DNA of 64,000 bases from the NCBI RefSeq assembly GCF_001187535.1, contig NZ_LFIO01001267.1:62001-126000 (forward strand), written 5' to 3'. The position numbers were made by a program, and so were the translations under genes. Shown in pieces: positions 25,370-34,342 of the stretch. Position 1 is the stretch's first letter, and each line of letters starts with the position of its first letter. Source of the DNA: Rhizobium ecuadorense (GTDB taxonomy: Bacteria > Pseudomonadota > Alphaproteobacteria > Rhizobiales > Rhizobiaceae). The notes beneath the pieces are model-generated. The model searched no databases, was not told the DNA's origin, and saw nothing but the letters and a program-made list of their open reading frames with translations.

Positions 25370-25427
25370 TTTGTACCGTTTCGCATTAAATTCTTGACGA
25401 GAGTTATTTTATGCGGAACAGTACAAA
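25370..25427. promoter_or_regulatory. Long inverted repeat, likely TetR operator pair for the TetR/GST divergent promoter
   Basis: The arms TTTGTACCGTTTCGCAT (25370-25386) and ATGCGGAACAGTACAAA (25411-25427) are inverted copies of one another (15 of 17 positions match) separated by 24 bp containing TTGACG. The spacing suggests two sites that bring repressor dimers onto one promoter. Confidence 0.65.
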
Positions 25428-25495
25428 TATTCAATGGGATCGACAGGCGGCATCGACCGGCTGCGCCAAGAGAGGAACAGAGAGAGGAAATCGCC

Positions 25496-26179
25496 ATGAA
25501 ACTCTATATGAACGCCGCAGCCTGCTCGCTTTCGCCGCATATCGTCTGCCGCGAGCTGGGGCTCGATATCGAACTCGTCGAGGTCGACCGGCAAACCCAC
25601 AAAGCGAGCGACGGCGAGGATTACCTCGCCGTCAACGGCAACGGATATGTGCCGGCGCTGGTGCTCGACGACGGCAAGGTGCTGACCGAAGGGCCGGCGA
25701 TCGTGCAGTTCCTCGCCGACAGCGTGCCGCAGGGATCAGCCATGCTGCCCGAAGTCGGCAATCTCAGCCGCAACGAGGTGCAATCCTATCTGAATTTCAT
25801 CACCGCCGAGCTGCACAAGCCGATGGTGCTGCTCTTCAACCCGCTTTATGCGAGCGTGCATGCCGAGATTCGCGCGTTGATATCGAAGCGGCTCGCCTGG
25901 CTGAACGGCCGTCTTGCCGTACCCTATCTCACCGGCGAGGCCTTCACGGTGGCAGACGCCTATCTCTTCGTCTGCCTGAACTGGTCGCCCTGGATCGAAA
26001 TCGATCTCAGAAAATGGCCGGCGCTGCACGCCTTCATGGCCCGTGTGGCGGCGCGACCGAAGGTGCGCGAGGCGATGCAGGCCGAAGACCTCGAAGCCTT
26101 CGATGCCGGTGGCGTCTACTTCGCCCCGCATGCCTACGTCGCATCGTCCGGTCGGACCGGCTCGCCGGTTCGACCGTAA
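25496..26179 (+). CDS. Glutathione S-transferase family protein
   Basis: 227 aa. The N-terminal thioredoxin-like domain (MKLYMNAAACSLSPHIVCRELGLDIELVEVD) carries the beta-class GST signature, in which the Cys/Ser of ACSLSPH sits at the catalytic position. NGYVPALVLDDGKVLTEGPAIVQFLAD includes the cis-Pro and glutathione-binding E-S/G pair. The C-terminal helical domain has AFTVADAYLFVCLNW. The cytosolic enzyme conjugates or reduces electrophiles with glutathione. AGAGAGGAAA precedes the ATG. The adjacent TetR repressor suggests induction by a xenobiotic or electrophile. Confidence 0.88.
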   Translation: MKLYMNAAACSLSPHIVCRELGLDIELVEVDRQTHKASDGEDYLAVNGNGYVPALVLDDGKVLTEGPAIVQFLADSVPQGSAMLPEVGNLSRNEVQSYLNFITAELHKPMVLLFNPLYASVHAEIRALISKRLAWLNGRLAVPYLTGEAFTVADAYLFVCLNWSPWIEIDLRKWPALHAFMARVAARPKVREAMQAEDLEAFDAGGVYFAPHAYVASSGRTGSPVRP

Positions 26180-26188
26180 ACCAAACCC

Positions 26189-27022
26189 TCAGAGGGCGTT
26201 GACGGCCACCGGCAGCGCGCGCTTGTGGCCGGTGGCGCGATAGGCGGCGAGGATGCGGCGGCGGGCGATCTCGCCGACCGGCCTGCCTTCGAGGAAATCG
26301 TCGATCTCGTCATAGCTGACGCCATAGGCCTCCTCGTCGGGGCGCAGCGGCCGCTGGTCCTCAAGATCGGCTGTGGGAACCTTGAAGACCAGCTCGTCCG
26401 GGGCACCGAGCCGCTTGGCCAGCAGGCGGACGCGGCGCTTGTTGAGGCCGGCGAGCGGCAGGATATCGGCGGCGCCATCGCCGAATTTGGTGAAGAAGCC
26501 CATCACCGCCTCGGCGGCATGATCGGTGCCGATGACGAGGCTGCCGAGCGCCCCGGCAAGCGCGAACTGGGCGATCATGCGCTGGCGGGCCTTGATGTTG
26601 CCAAGGATGAAATCCTGCCGGCCGGCATCGGCGAAAGCGAGGCCGCCGTCCTGAGCGGCGGCCAGCATCGCATCCGCCGCGGCCTTGATGTTGACCACTA
26701 CCGAACGATCGGCGCCGATCGTTGCGAGCGCCCTCTGCGCATCGGCCTCATCAGCCTGGACGCCATAGGGAAGACGCACGGCGATAAATTCAGCAGTATG
26801 GCCGCTGTCACGCAGTTCGCGCACGGCCTTCTGCGCCAGCAAGGCGGCCGTCAGCGAATCGACGCCGCCGCTGATGCCGAGCACATAGCCGCGCAGCCCT
26901 GAGGCGACGAGATAATCCTTGAGGAAATTGGTGCGCCGCGCGATCTCGCGCTCGGGATCGATCTCGGCGGCAACGCCCAGTTCACGGATGATCTCGCCTT
27001 GTTCGTCGGACAGCACGGTCAT
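26189..27022 (-). CDS. nadE: Ammonia-dependent NAD+ synthetase
   Basis: A 277-aa cytosolic enzyme that amidates deamido-NAD with ATP and ammonia. The ATP pyrophosphatase P-loop SGGVDSLTAALLAQKAV is near residue 48. VIGTDHAAEAVMGFFTKFGDGAADILPLAGLNKRRVRLLA (about 160-200) is the diagnostic NadE stretch binding deamido-NAD and Mg. There is no N-terminal nitrilase (glutaminase) domain, so it uses free ammonia. It starts at the ATG behind GAGGAAAAGG. Convergent with the GST gene 9 bp away. Confidence 0.92.
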   Translation of the reverse strand: MTVLSDEQGEIIRELGVAAEIDPEREIARRTNFLKDYLVASGLRGYVLGISGGVDSLTAALLAQKAVRELRDSGHTAEFIAVRLPYGVQADEADAQRALATIGADRSVVVNIKAAADAMLAAAQDGGLAFADAGRQDFILGNIKARQRMIAQFALAGALGSLVIGTDHAAEAVMGFFTKFGDGAADILPLAGLNKRRVRLLAKRLGAPDELVFKVPTADLEDQRPLRPDEEAYGVSYDEIDDFLEGRPVGEIARRRILAAYRATGHKRALPVAVNAL

Positions 27023-27149
27023 AGGCCTTTTCCTCGGTATCTGAGTCGCGGGCACTATGGCGGAAAGCTATGGGGAAGCGAAGCCGTTTTGGGGCAAGCC
27101 TGCCCTGCGTTTCGTGCAGGTGCGCGCTGGTGGGCGGAGCACCGCACAC

Positions 27150-28355
27150 CTACCGCACGATCGTAAATAGCTTCACCGGCTCGGCAAACCCCTTCAACCC
27201 ATGCGCCCCGACCGACACCACATCCCCTGCCCCGGCCTCTTGGCAGAACGGCGCCGACATCAGCAGGGCCTCTCCCAATTCGCTGCAGGCGGTCTGGATG
27301 CGGCTGACCAGATTGACGTCGCCGCCGATCAGGGTGAAGTCGAGGCGGCGGCCGGAGCCGACATTGCCGTAGCTGACCTCGCCGTAATGCAGCGCGATGC
27401 CCGCCTTCACGCCGATGCCTTCATATTGGAAACGGTCGATCTCATCGAGCATGGCGCGGGCCGAGGCGAGAGCGGCGCCGCAGGAATGGGCGGCATCGTA
27501 GCCCGGGAAGAAGGCCAGTACGGCGTCGCCCATGAATTTCAGCAGTTCGCCGCCCTCGCGGGTGATGGCCGGTACGATCCTGTCGAAATAGGCATTGAGC
27601 AGGCCGAGCACGGTGCTGCCCGGCAGCCGGTTCGACAGTTCGGTAAAGCCGCGCAGATCGCAGAGCAGAAGGGCCGCCTGCATCGATTCGATCTCACCGC
27701 GGCGAATGCGGCCGGCCAGAATCCGGCTTGCCGTCAGCGGGCCAATATAGGTGTCGAGCAGGCTGAGCTCGACCTGGCGAAGAATGCGCAGCTCGCTGGT
27801 ATTGCGCAGGGCCGGCAGGATGCGTTCGATCAGTTGCCGCTCGGAGGCGGTGAAACCGCCCGGCCGCGTGGTGCCGAAGACGGCGGCGCTGACCGGGCCG
27901 TCGCCATTGCAGAGCGGCGCGATGACGAGCTGCATCAGGCCGCGATCGGCAAAGACATCGATATGCTGCCAGCGGCCATGTGCGCTTTCGCCGGCGCCGA
28001 CGACCAGCGGTTCGCGGGTGTCCATGACCTTGCGCAGCGGCGTATTGGCAATCGCAACGCGGGCGCCGTGTTCGCGGTCGTGGATCTCGACCGGCTCGCC
28101 CGGCGCCCAGGCGATGGTGCGGCCGATGAACTCCGGATGCAGCGTCATCAGATGCAGGGTCAACCGGTCCACCGGCAGGCCAAACGCCTGAAGCCTGCGG
28201 CCAAGGCCGGAGACAAGGCCCGCCTCGTCGAGCGCATGGCATTCGTCGCCGGAGAGCCATTCGATGATGGAGAGCAACGCGCCGGTGCTGACGGCATTGC
28301 CGGCAGCCCTTGGCTGAAACCGGTCGAGATCGGGGGCATGGATCGCAGTTGTCAT
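27150..28355 (-). CDS. Class III adenylate/guanylate cyclase domain protein
   Basis: 401 aa. Residues about 25-200 form an N-terminal sensor-like region without transmembrane segments. The C-terminal class III cyclase homology domain (about 215-395) has both metal-binding Asp motifs (LLLCDLRGFTELSNRLPG and LLKFMGDAVLAFFPGYD), GIALHYGEVSYGNVGSGRRLDFTLIGGDVNLVSRI with the transition-state Asn/Arg, and a normal C-terminal strand. It should make cAMP (or cGMP) in the cytosol. The start has AAGGAGGAG upstream; the frame is open far upstream into emrB but that part is shadow. It lies 29 bp after the emrB-like stop on the same strand, so it is the last gene of an efflux operon. Confidence 0.88.
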   Translation of the reverse strand: MTTAIHAPDLDRFQPRAAGNAVSTGALLSIIEWLSGDECHALDEAGLVSGLGRRLQAFGLPVDRLTLHLMTLHPEFIGRTIAWAPGEPVEIHDREHGARVAIANTPLRKVMDTREPLVVGAGESAHGRWQHIDVFADRGLMQLVIAPLCNGDGPVSAAVFGTTRPGGFTASERQLIERILPALRNTSELRILRQVELSLLDTYIGPLTASRILAGRIRRGEIESMQAALLLCDLRGFTELSNRLPGSTVLGLLNAYFDRIVPAITREGGELLKFMGDAVLAFFPGYDAAHSCGAALASARAMLDEIDRFQYEGIGVKAGIALHYGEVSYGNVGSGRRLDFTLIGGDVNLVSRIQTACSELGEALLMSAPFCQEAGAGDVVSVGAHGLKGFAEPVKLFTIVR

Positions 28356-28384
28356 CGTGTTCTCCTCCTTTCGGGCAGGCGGCG

Positions 28385-30004
28385 TTAGTGAGCGCCGCCA
28401 CCGGAGAGTTGGCCGGGTTTCCGGAGCAGCAGGCTTGCCAGCAGGGCGACGACAAGGGCGACGCCGAGCAGGAAGAAGGTGTCGCTGAAGGCCATGATAT
28501 TGGCCTGCCTGCGTATTTTGAGGGCGATGGCGACGACGGCCTTGTGGCTGGCGAGCGCCTGATCGCTGACGCCGTGGTTCATGAAATAGGCCGTCAACCT
28601 CGCGACACGATCGCGGGTCGCCTCCTCGAAGACCGAGACCGAGTTGGTCAGGATGTTCGAATGGAACTGTTCGCGCTTCGACAGGAAGGTCTGCAGCGAG
28701 GCAATGCCGACCGCCCCGCCGAGATTGCGCATCATGTTGAAGAGGGCGGACGCCGAGCCGGCATTCTCCTGCTCGATGCCAGATGTGGCGATCGCCGACA
28801 GCGGCGTGAAGACGAGCGCCTGACCGATGGCGCGCACGATATTCGGCCAGAACAGCTGGTCGCTGGCATAGTCGCCGGTCATATGCACGTTCATGAAGTT
28901 CGAGGCGGCAAACAGGGCAAAGCCGACGACGATCAGCAGGCGGACGTCGAAACGCTTCATCAGCCGCGGCACCAGCGGGATCAGCAGCAGCTGCGGGATG
29001 CCTGTCCATGCAAGCACCATGCCGATCTGCTCGGAATTATAGCCCTGGATACGGGTGAGGTAGATCGGCAGTACGAAGACCGAACCATAAAGCGCGATGC
29101 CGAGCAGGAAGTTGGCGACGATGCCGAAGCCGAAATTGCGGCGCAGCAGCAGACGCAGGTTCAGGAGCGGATGAGCCGCTCTCAGCTCGATGACGATGAA
29201 CAGCGTCAGCGAGACAGCGGCGACAACCGTCAGCCGCAGGATGAAATCGGAGCCGAACCAGTCTTCCTTGTTGCCCTCTTCCAGCACGGTCTGCAAAGCG
29301 GCCAGGCCGATCGCCATGGTGACGATACCAGGCCAGTCGCCGTTGAAAAGCAGCTTCAGGTTCATCGGCGCCCGGTCGAGCGAGGCAAAGAGCAGGCCGA
29401 CCATCAGCGCGCCGGGCACCAGATTGACGTAAAAGATATATTCCCAGCCCCAGTTCTCGGTGAGGTAACCGCCGATCGTCGGGCCGATCGCCGGTGCGAA
29501 GGTGGCCGACAGGGCAAAGAGGGCAAGGCCGATCGGCTGCTTCGCCTTGGGCAGCAGGGTGATGATGATGGTGAAGGCCATCGGGATCAGCACGCCGCCG
29601 GCAAAGCCCTGAATGGCGCGCAGGATAATCATCTGCTGCAGGTTTGCCGCGAAGGCGCAGGCAACGGAAAAGATCAGGAACAGGATGGCGTTGGCCAGCA
29701 GATAGCTGCGCAGCGAAAAGACGCGCGCCAGCCAGGCGCTGAGCGGAATGACGACGATCTCGGCGATCAGATAGGAGGTCGAGATCCAGCCGCCGTCATC
29801 CGTGCCGGCGCCGATGGCGCCCTGGATATCGGCAAGCGAGGCATTGACGATCTGGATGTTGAGCACCGCCATGAAGGCGCCGAGCGTCGAGCCGACAACA
29901 GCCATCCACACGCGTAGCGGGCTCATGACGGCAGGCGTCGCGGGCACTGCAGCGGCGGGGCGCGCAAGCGAATTGCCGTTTGCTGCGATCTGAAGAGTGG
30001 CCAT
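28385..30004 (-). CDS. DHA2-type MFS efflux pump (EmrB-like)
   Basis: 539 aa, 14-TM drug antiporter. TM1 has GAFMAVLNIQIVNASLADIQGAIGAGTDDGGWISTSYLIAE, the EmrB motif including the GxxxDxxxWxxTxYL-like end. AWLARVFSLRSYL is motif A, and GPTIGGYLTENWGWEYIFYVNL is the DHA2 motif C. It follows the membrane-fusion gene with a 72-bp gap and is followed by the cyclase. It would work with that fusion protein and an outer-membrane TolC-type channel to expel hydrophobic compounds across both membranes. Confidence 0.92.
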   Translation of the reverse strand: MATLQIAANGNSLARPAAAVPATPAVMSPLRVWMAVVGSTLGAFMAVLNIQIVNASLADIQGAIGAGTDDGGWISTSYLIAEIVVIPLSAWLARVFSLRSYLLANAILFLIFSVACAFAANLQQMIILRAIQGFAGGVLIPMAFTIIITLLPKAKQPIGLALFALSATFAPAIGPTIGGYLTENWGWEYIFYVNLVPGALMVGLLFASLDRAPMNLKLLFNGDWPGIVTMAIGLAALQTVLEEGNKEDWFGSDFILRLTVVAAVSLTLFIVIELRAAHPLLNLRLLLRRNFGFGIVANFLLGIALYGSVFVLPIYLTRIQGYNSEQIGMVLAWTGIPQLLLIPLVPRLMKRFDVRLLIVVGFALFAASNFMNVHMTGDYASDQLFWPNIVRAIGQALVFTPLSAIATSGIEQENAGSASALFNMMRNLGGAVGIASLQTFLSKREQFHSNILTNSVSVFEEATRDRVARLTAYFMNHGVSDQALASHKAVVAIALKIRRQANIMAFSDTFFLLGVALVVALLASLLLRKPGQLSGGGAH

Positions 30005-30076
30005 GACCTATCTCCTTCCGACTGTTGCGGAAACTTTCCGACGATGGGGTTCGGCGATATTTCGGGAGGAGAAGGA

Positions 30077-31318
30077 TCATCCAGCGTGGCTGGATAATTC
30101 CTCCTCGGCTTGTCCGGAGGCCTGGGAAGCCTCGCTCTGGGCAGCCTTGGTATCGACTTCAGGCTCGACCGACATGCCCGAGCGCAGCAGCCCGCTCAAA
30201 GCCTCGTCATCGATGACGATCTTGACGGGGATACGCTGGACGATCTTGGTGAAGTTGCCGGTGGCATTGTCCGGCGGCAGCAGCGAGAATTCCAGACCGC
30301 TTGCCGGCGAAACGCTGTCGACATGACCCTTGATGGCGATATCGGGAAAGCTGTCGACCTTGATCTCGACCGACTGGCCGGGACGGACATAGGTCAGCTG
30401 CGTTTCCTTGAAATTGGCGACGACATAGACGGCATGTAGCGGCACGACGGCCATCAGTTGCGTACCCGATGTGACATATTGGCCGACGCGGATCGAACGG
30501 GCGCCGACCGTGCCGTCGACAGCGGCGACGATATCCGTATAGGAGAGGTTGAGTTCGGCCTGCTGCGCGGCCGCGGCCGCCCGGTCGCGCTCGGCAGCTG
30601 CCTGCTGGCGCTGGCTGTTGAGCACCGGCACCTTGTTCTCAGCCGCAACGAGAGCCGCCCGGTCGCGCTCGACGGCGGCGGCGGCCTGGTCGCGGGCCGA
30701 CTGGCTCTGTTCGGCGCGGGACTGGGTGCCGGCGCCGTTGGTGATCAGGCGGGCGGAGCGGGCGGCATCGGACACAGCAAAATCCAGCGAGGCCTGCGAG
30801 GCATCGATCGTCGCCTTGGCCTGGCCGATGACGGATTGCTGCAGGGCAATCTGGGCGTCGATATTGGTAATGGCGGCCTCGGCCGCCTTCACATCGGCCC
30901 TCGCCTGCGACAATGCGGCCTGAAAGTCGCGGTCGTCGATGCGGGCGAGAACCTGGCCTGATTTGACCTGGTCATTGTCATTGACCAGCACCTGCCTGAT
31001 ATAGCCGGCAACCTTCGGGGCGACGGTGGTATAGTCGGCCTTCACATAGGCATCGTCGGTGGATTCGATGAAGCGACCGACCGTCCAGTAGCGATGGCCG
31101 AAATCGCCCGCGAAAGCGGCGCCGGCAAGCAGTGCTGCGGCGATGACCGCACGCTTGAGCATCCGGCGGCCGGTCTTCTCAGGCGCTTGCGCAACCGGGG
31201 TTCCGGCCACGGGCATCGCGGGTGCCTCAGCGGTGGGCGCTCTAGCGGCCTCCTCGGCCAAGATCCGCTCGGCCTCTCCAGCGCTTTCGAAAACCTGCTT
31301 GCGGGGTAGCTCGACCAT
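30077..31318 (-). CDS. HlyD/EmrA-type membrane fusion protein
   Basis: 413 aa. A cytoplasmic N-tail of about 50 residues leads to one transmembrane helix (MLKRAVIAAALLAGAAFAGDF). A lipoyl/biotin-like half follows (YVKADYTTVAPKVAGYIRQVLVNDNDQVKSGQVLARID), then a long Ala/Gln-rich coiled-coil hairpin (about 140-275) and the second lipoyl half and beta-barrel (SYTDIVAAVDGTVGARSIRVGQYV, VYVVANFKETQLTYVRPGQSVEIKVD). This is the classic EmrA architecture. First gene of the efflux-cyclase operon, divergent from a LysR gene. Confidence 0.92.
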   Translation of the reverse strand: MVELPRKQVFESAGEAERILAEEAARAPTAEAPAMPVAGTPVAQAPEKTGRRMLKRAVIAAALLAGAAFAGDFGHRYWTVGRFIESTDDAYVKADYTTVAPKVAGYIRQVLVNDNDQVKSGQVLARIDDRDFQAALSQARADVKAAEAAITNIDAQIALQQSVIGQAKATIDASQASLDFAVSDAARSARLITNGAGTQSRAEQSQSARDQAAAAVERDRAALVAAENKVPVLNSQRQQAAAERDRAAAAAQQAELNLSYTDIVAAVDGTVGARSIRVGQYVTSGTQLMAVVPLHAVYVVANFKETQLTYVRPGQSVEIKVDSFPDIAIKGHVDSVSPASGLEFSLLPPDNATGNFTKIVQRIPVKIVIDDEALSGLLRSGMSVEPEVDTKAAQSEASQASGQAEEELSSHAG

Positions 31319-31398
31319 CGTCCGTTTCCTTCGTCTGTCACCCCGTTTCTGCGAGGCCCTGTTCGATGCGACGGAAAATGCACCCTGCCATTCCTTTT

Positions 31399-31415
31399 GA
31401 TAATCTGCTTATATC
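31399..31415. promoter_or_regulatory. Possible LysR-type binding site in the efflux/LysR divergent promoter
   Basis: GATAATCTGCTTATATC is an imperfect palindrome (GATAA ... TTAT-TC) of the T-N11-A kind. It lies in the 138-bp region between the emrA-like and LysR genes, 42 bp upstream of the LysR start. Confidence 0.45.
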
Positions 31416-31456
31416 GGGAAGGATCATCAACTCTCAGCGGATAATCCGGAGACAAT

Positions 31457-32359
31457 ATGGACCGACTGACAAGCCTCGCCGTCTTTGGCCGGGTGGTAGA
31501 ATGCGGCGGTTTTTCCGCTGCCGCGCGCCGGCTGAACATGTCCGTGACCATGGTCGGCAATCACGTGCAATCGCTGGAGGACCGGCTCGGCGTGCGGCTG
31601 CTCAACCGCACCACACGCAAGGTCAGCCTGACGGAAACCGGCAAATATTACTATGAGCGCTCGTCGCAGATCCTGGCAGAACTCGATGAGGCGGATCGCA
31701 CGGCCGGGGCGCTGAACACCACGCCGCGCGGCACGCTGAAGGTCTATACCAGCAGCGCCATCGTGCGCTTCCTGCTGCCCGTCGTCAGCGAATATATGGC
31801 GCTTTACCCATCGATCGCGCTCGATTTCAGTGTCGGCGAGCGGATGGTCGACATGATCGAGGATGGCTACGACCTGGTGATGCGCACCGTACCACCGCCG
31901 GATTCCTCGCTGGTCGCCCGCAAGCTGACGCCCTGGCGCCATATGCTGGTCTGCTCGCCGGCCTATTTCGAGAGCCATCCGATGCCGAAAAGGCCGGCCG
32001 AGATCGCCGATCACAATTGCCTGCAATATGCCTATTACCCCTATGGCGACGAATGGCGCTTCGAGGATGGCGAGGGCAAACAGGAGAGCGTCAAGATCGG
32101 CGGCAACGTCGTCTCCAACAGCGCGGAAATGCTGCGTTTTCTGACGCTGAACGGACAGGGCATCTTCCTGGCGCCGAGCTTCGTGGTGTTCGACGACATC
32201 GCCGACGGGCGGCTGGTGAAGATCATGCCGGACTACCGGCCGGTGGAATTCAACATCAACGCCGTCTACCCCAACCGCAGCCACCTGCCGACCAAGGTGC
32301 GGCTGTTCATCGACCTCCTGGCGGAGAGATTTGCGGAGCATCGGAAGTGGATGACCTGA
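31457..32359 (+). CDS. LysR-family transcriptional regulator
   Basis: 300 aa. The N-terminal winged HTH (MDRLTSLAVFGRVVECGGFSAAARRLNMSVTMVGNHVQSLEDRLGVRLLNRTTRKVSLTETGKYYYE) is textbook LysR. The C-terminal two-lobed effector domain starts near residue 92 (GTLKVYTSSAIVRFLLPVVSEYM). It belongs to the broad group of LysR proteins divergent from oxidoreductases and efflux systems. Expected to control the divergent efflux-cyclase operon; the inducer is unknown. Confidence 0.9.
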   Translation: MDRLTSLAVFGRVVECGGFSAAARRLNMSVTMVGNHVQSLEDRLGVRLLNRTTRKVSLTETGKYYYERSSQILAELDEADRTAGALNTTPRGTLKVYTSSAIVRFLLPVVSEYMALYPSIALDFSVGERMVDMIEDGYDLVMRTVPPPDSSLVARKLTPWRHMLVCSPAYFESHPMPKRPAEIADHNCLQYAYYPYGDEWRFEDGEGKQESVKIGGNVVSNSAEMLRFLTLNGQGIFLAPSFVVFDDIADGRLVKIMPDYRPVEFNINAVYPNRSHLPTKVRLFIDLLAERFAEHRKWMT

Positions 32360-32460
32360 GGGGAATTCACACAGCGGAGCTCGGCAGGAATGCCGATCGG
32401 ACATCAAAATGCCTCGACTTCGCTGGACACCATTCGACGTTAAAAAACAATGAGGTGAAT

Positions 32461-33054
32461 GTGTCGGTTGAGCGCATAGACATTTGGAATGTTCGGCGAA
32501 TGGTCATCGCCGCTATTCTTGGCACCGCGTGGGCCGCCTACGGTCGCGCCTTAGATTTTTGGCCGCTTGATTTTGCCTTTGGGCTACGAGGAGTCTTCGA
32601 TTTATTGGTAGGGCCGCTGCTCGTTCTTTCGATCGTGGGCATGCTGCTCGTTTGGTTTATCAGCGCGCTTGTCGCGCTATTTCGTCGTCGTCTCCGTGGG
32701 ATGGCGAGTAGCTTCATCGCCATCATCATTGTTCCGGTTTGCTTTGGGACGATCGTCACCGTGCCACTATTCGATCCTTGGCTATGGTACGCCATTTTCA
32801 ATAAATCGAGTTTCGAAGCTGCCACTGCCACGAGCGGCTCTTCACAGAACAGTCCAAAGTTTGCCATCATCGATGCGCGCGACGTGTCGACGGGCATCGT
32901 CGGCTCGGGTTACAATCATTTCGTCGCTCTCATTTACAGCGAAGGCGATCCACACAAACATGTTTATAGCGACAGCGATGAAGAAAAACTGGCATCCAAT
33001 TCGGTGCTGACGCACCTCTACGGCAATTTCTACAGGCGGGATGAGTACTGGTGA
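32461..33054 (+). CDS. Orphan membrane protein of unknown function, low GC
   Basis: 197 aa with three or four predicted membrane segments (MVIAAILGTAWAAYG, GVFDLLVGPLLVLSIVGMLLVWFISALVALF, SFIAIIIVPVCFGTIVTVPLF) and a C-terminal soluble part of about 75 residues. No family recognised. Base composition is visibly lower in GC than its neighbours and codon choice is less biased, suggesting recent acquisition. The start is GTG, with GAGGTG very close upstream; an internal ATG thirteen codons in (MVIAAIL) is the alternative. The upstream frame runs back into the LysR gene as shadow. Not obviously in an operon. Confidence 0.55.
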   Translation: MSVERIDIWNVRRMVIAAILGTAWAAYGRALDFWPLDFAFGLRGVFDLLVGPLLVLSIVGMLLVWFISALVALFRRRLRGMASSFIAIIIVPVCFGTIVTVPLFDPWLWYAIFNKSSFEAATATSGSSQNSPKFAIIDARDVSTGIVGSGYNHFVALIYSEGDPHKHVYSDSDEEKLASNSVLTHLYGNFYRRDEYW

Positions 33055-33152
33055 GGCCCCATCGTTTTGAAGTTGTCATTGGTGGCTTTGCAGATGGCTC
33101 CAAGGGGAACGACCGCGCCAGCCCTGCGCTTGCGCTTCGGGCGTTCGTCACT

Positions 33153-33177
33153 GCAATCGATTCACTGGATCGATTGC
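33153..33177. repeat. Short palindromic repeat / hairpin
   Basis: Perfect 9-bp arms GCAATCGAT / ATCGATTGC with a 7-nt loop, between the convergent orphan membrane gene and the aminotransferase. It resembles a small palindrome often seen in rhizobial intergenic DNA (from memory). It may act as a bidirectional terminator, but there is no T-tract. Confidence 0.5.
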
Positions 33178-33205
33178 TCCCGCTGCGCGGGACCATTCCT
33201 CACCC

Positions 33206-34093
33206 TCACTCCTCACTCTCGCTTCTGCCGTGGGCCCAGTCCATGTAGAGGTCCAGCGCCTTGCGGGTGACCGGGCCTTCCTGGAAATCGCAGCTGTCGA
33301 GGCGGGTGACGCCGACGACTTTGGAGTAGTTGCCGGTGGTGAAGATCTCATCGGCGGCGAGGAAATCCTCGACGGACAGCGTTGCTTCGACGACGTCGAA
33401 ACCGGCCTTGCGCAAGAGGTCCATGACGCGGGCGCGGGTGATGCCGGCGAGGAAGGTGCGGTTGGCGGCCGGCGTCATCACCACGCCGTCGCGCACCAGG
33501 AAGACGTTCGACGAGGCGGTTTCGACGACATTGCCGTTGAGATCGCGCACAAGCGCATTGTCGAAGCCGCGGCCGCGGGCTTCGGCGATCATGCGGCCGC
33601 TGTTCGGATAGAGCGAGCCGGTCTTTGCCTCGGTCATCGCCGTCTCAGGCGACGGGCGGCGATAGGGCGAAACGGTGAGGCTGGTGCCGGCATGACCGCC
33701 CATCGGCGCCTCGAACAGGCAGAGCGCGAAGCGGGTCGATTCGGCATCGACGGAGACAATGCTGCCCGGTGCGCCGTGTTCGCCCCAATACATCGGCTTG
33801 ATGTAGATCGCCGTCGCGCCATCGAATTTGCCAACGCCTTCCCAGGCGAGCGCAGCAATTTCCTCTGATGATTTCACCGGCTTCAGCCCCATGGCGAGCG
33901 CCGAGCGGTTGATGCGCTGGCAATGCAGGTCGAGATCGGGCGCTATGCCGTCGAACCAGCGGGCGCCGTCGAAGACCGTGGAGCCGAGCCACATGGCATG
34001 CGAGGTCGGCCCGATCAGCGGCGGATTGCCGGAAAGCCACTCCCCGTCGACATGAGTCCAGGTGGTTGAACGCGGTGATGTATCGACGGCCAT
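33206..34093 (-). CDS. Class IV (branched-chain type) PLP-dependent aminotransferase
   Basis: A 295-aa cytosolic aminotransferase of the IlvE/D-amino-acid transaminase fold. IYIKPMYWGEHG is near residue 95, MTEAKTGSLYPNSGRMIAEARGRGFDNALVRD contains the PLP Lys (near 155), and GNVVETASSNVFLVRDGVVMTPAANRTFLAGITRARVM is the class IV signature. Likely interconverts branched-chain amino acids and 2-oxo acids, though the exact member (IlvE, Dat or a variant) is not certain. The ATG chosen (MAVDTSPRS) fits the family start; an upstream ATG ten codons earlier is possible. Confidence 0.85.
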   Translation of the reverse strand: MAVDTSPRSTTWTHVDGEWLSGNPPLIGPTSHAMWLGSTVFDGARWFDGIAPDLDLHCQRINRSALAMGLKPVKSSEEIAALAWEGVGKFDGATAIYIKPMYWGEHGAPGSIVSVDAESTRFALCLFEAPMGGHAGTSLTVSPYRRPSPETAMTEAKTGSLYPNSGRMIAEARGRGFDNALVRDLNGNVVETASSNVFLVRDGVVMTPAANRTFLAGITRARVMDLLRKAGFDVVEATLSVEDFLAADEIFTTGNYSKVVGVTRLDSCDFQEGPVTRKALDLYMDWAHGRSESEE

Positions 34094-34342
34094 GCTGCCC
34101 TCCCCTGTAAAGCTCGGAAGCAAAAACCGCCGCAGCGGGCGGGGTCAAGGACAAATCCGGATGGGAAATGCGGAAGCAAGAAAATGCCGGAGGATGGGTC
34201 CAGCCCGCAATATTCGTGCGCGACGCCCACGCCTTCAGCGATGGGTGCATCAGCAAAAATGATGGAATGGGATGTTGGAACGGCGGCCTGCCGCGTGCGA
34301 TCATAGAGAAAAATCGCGGGACAGCAGCAAAGGAAGACGCCG

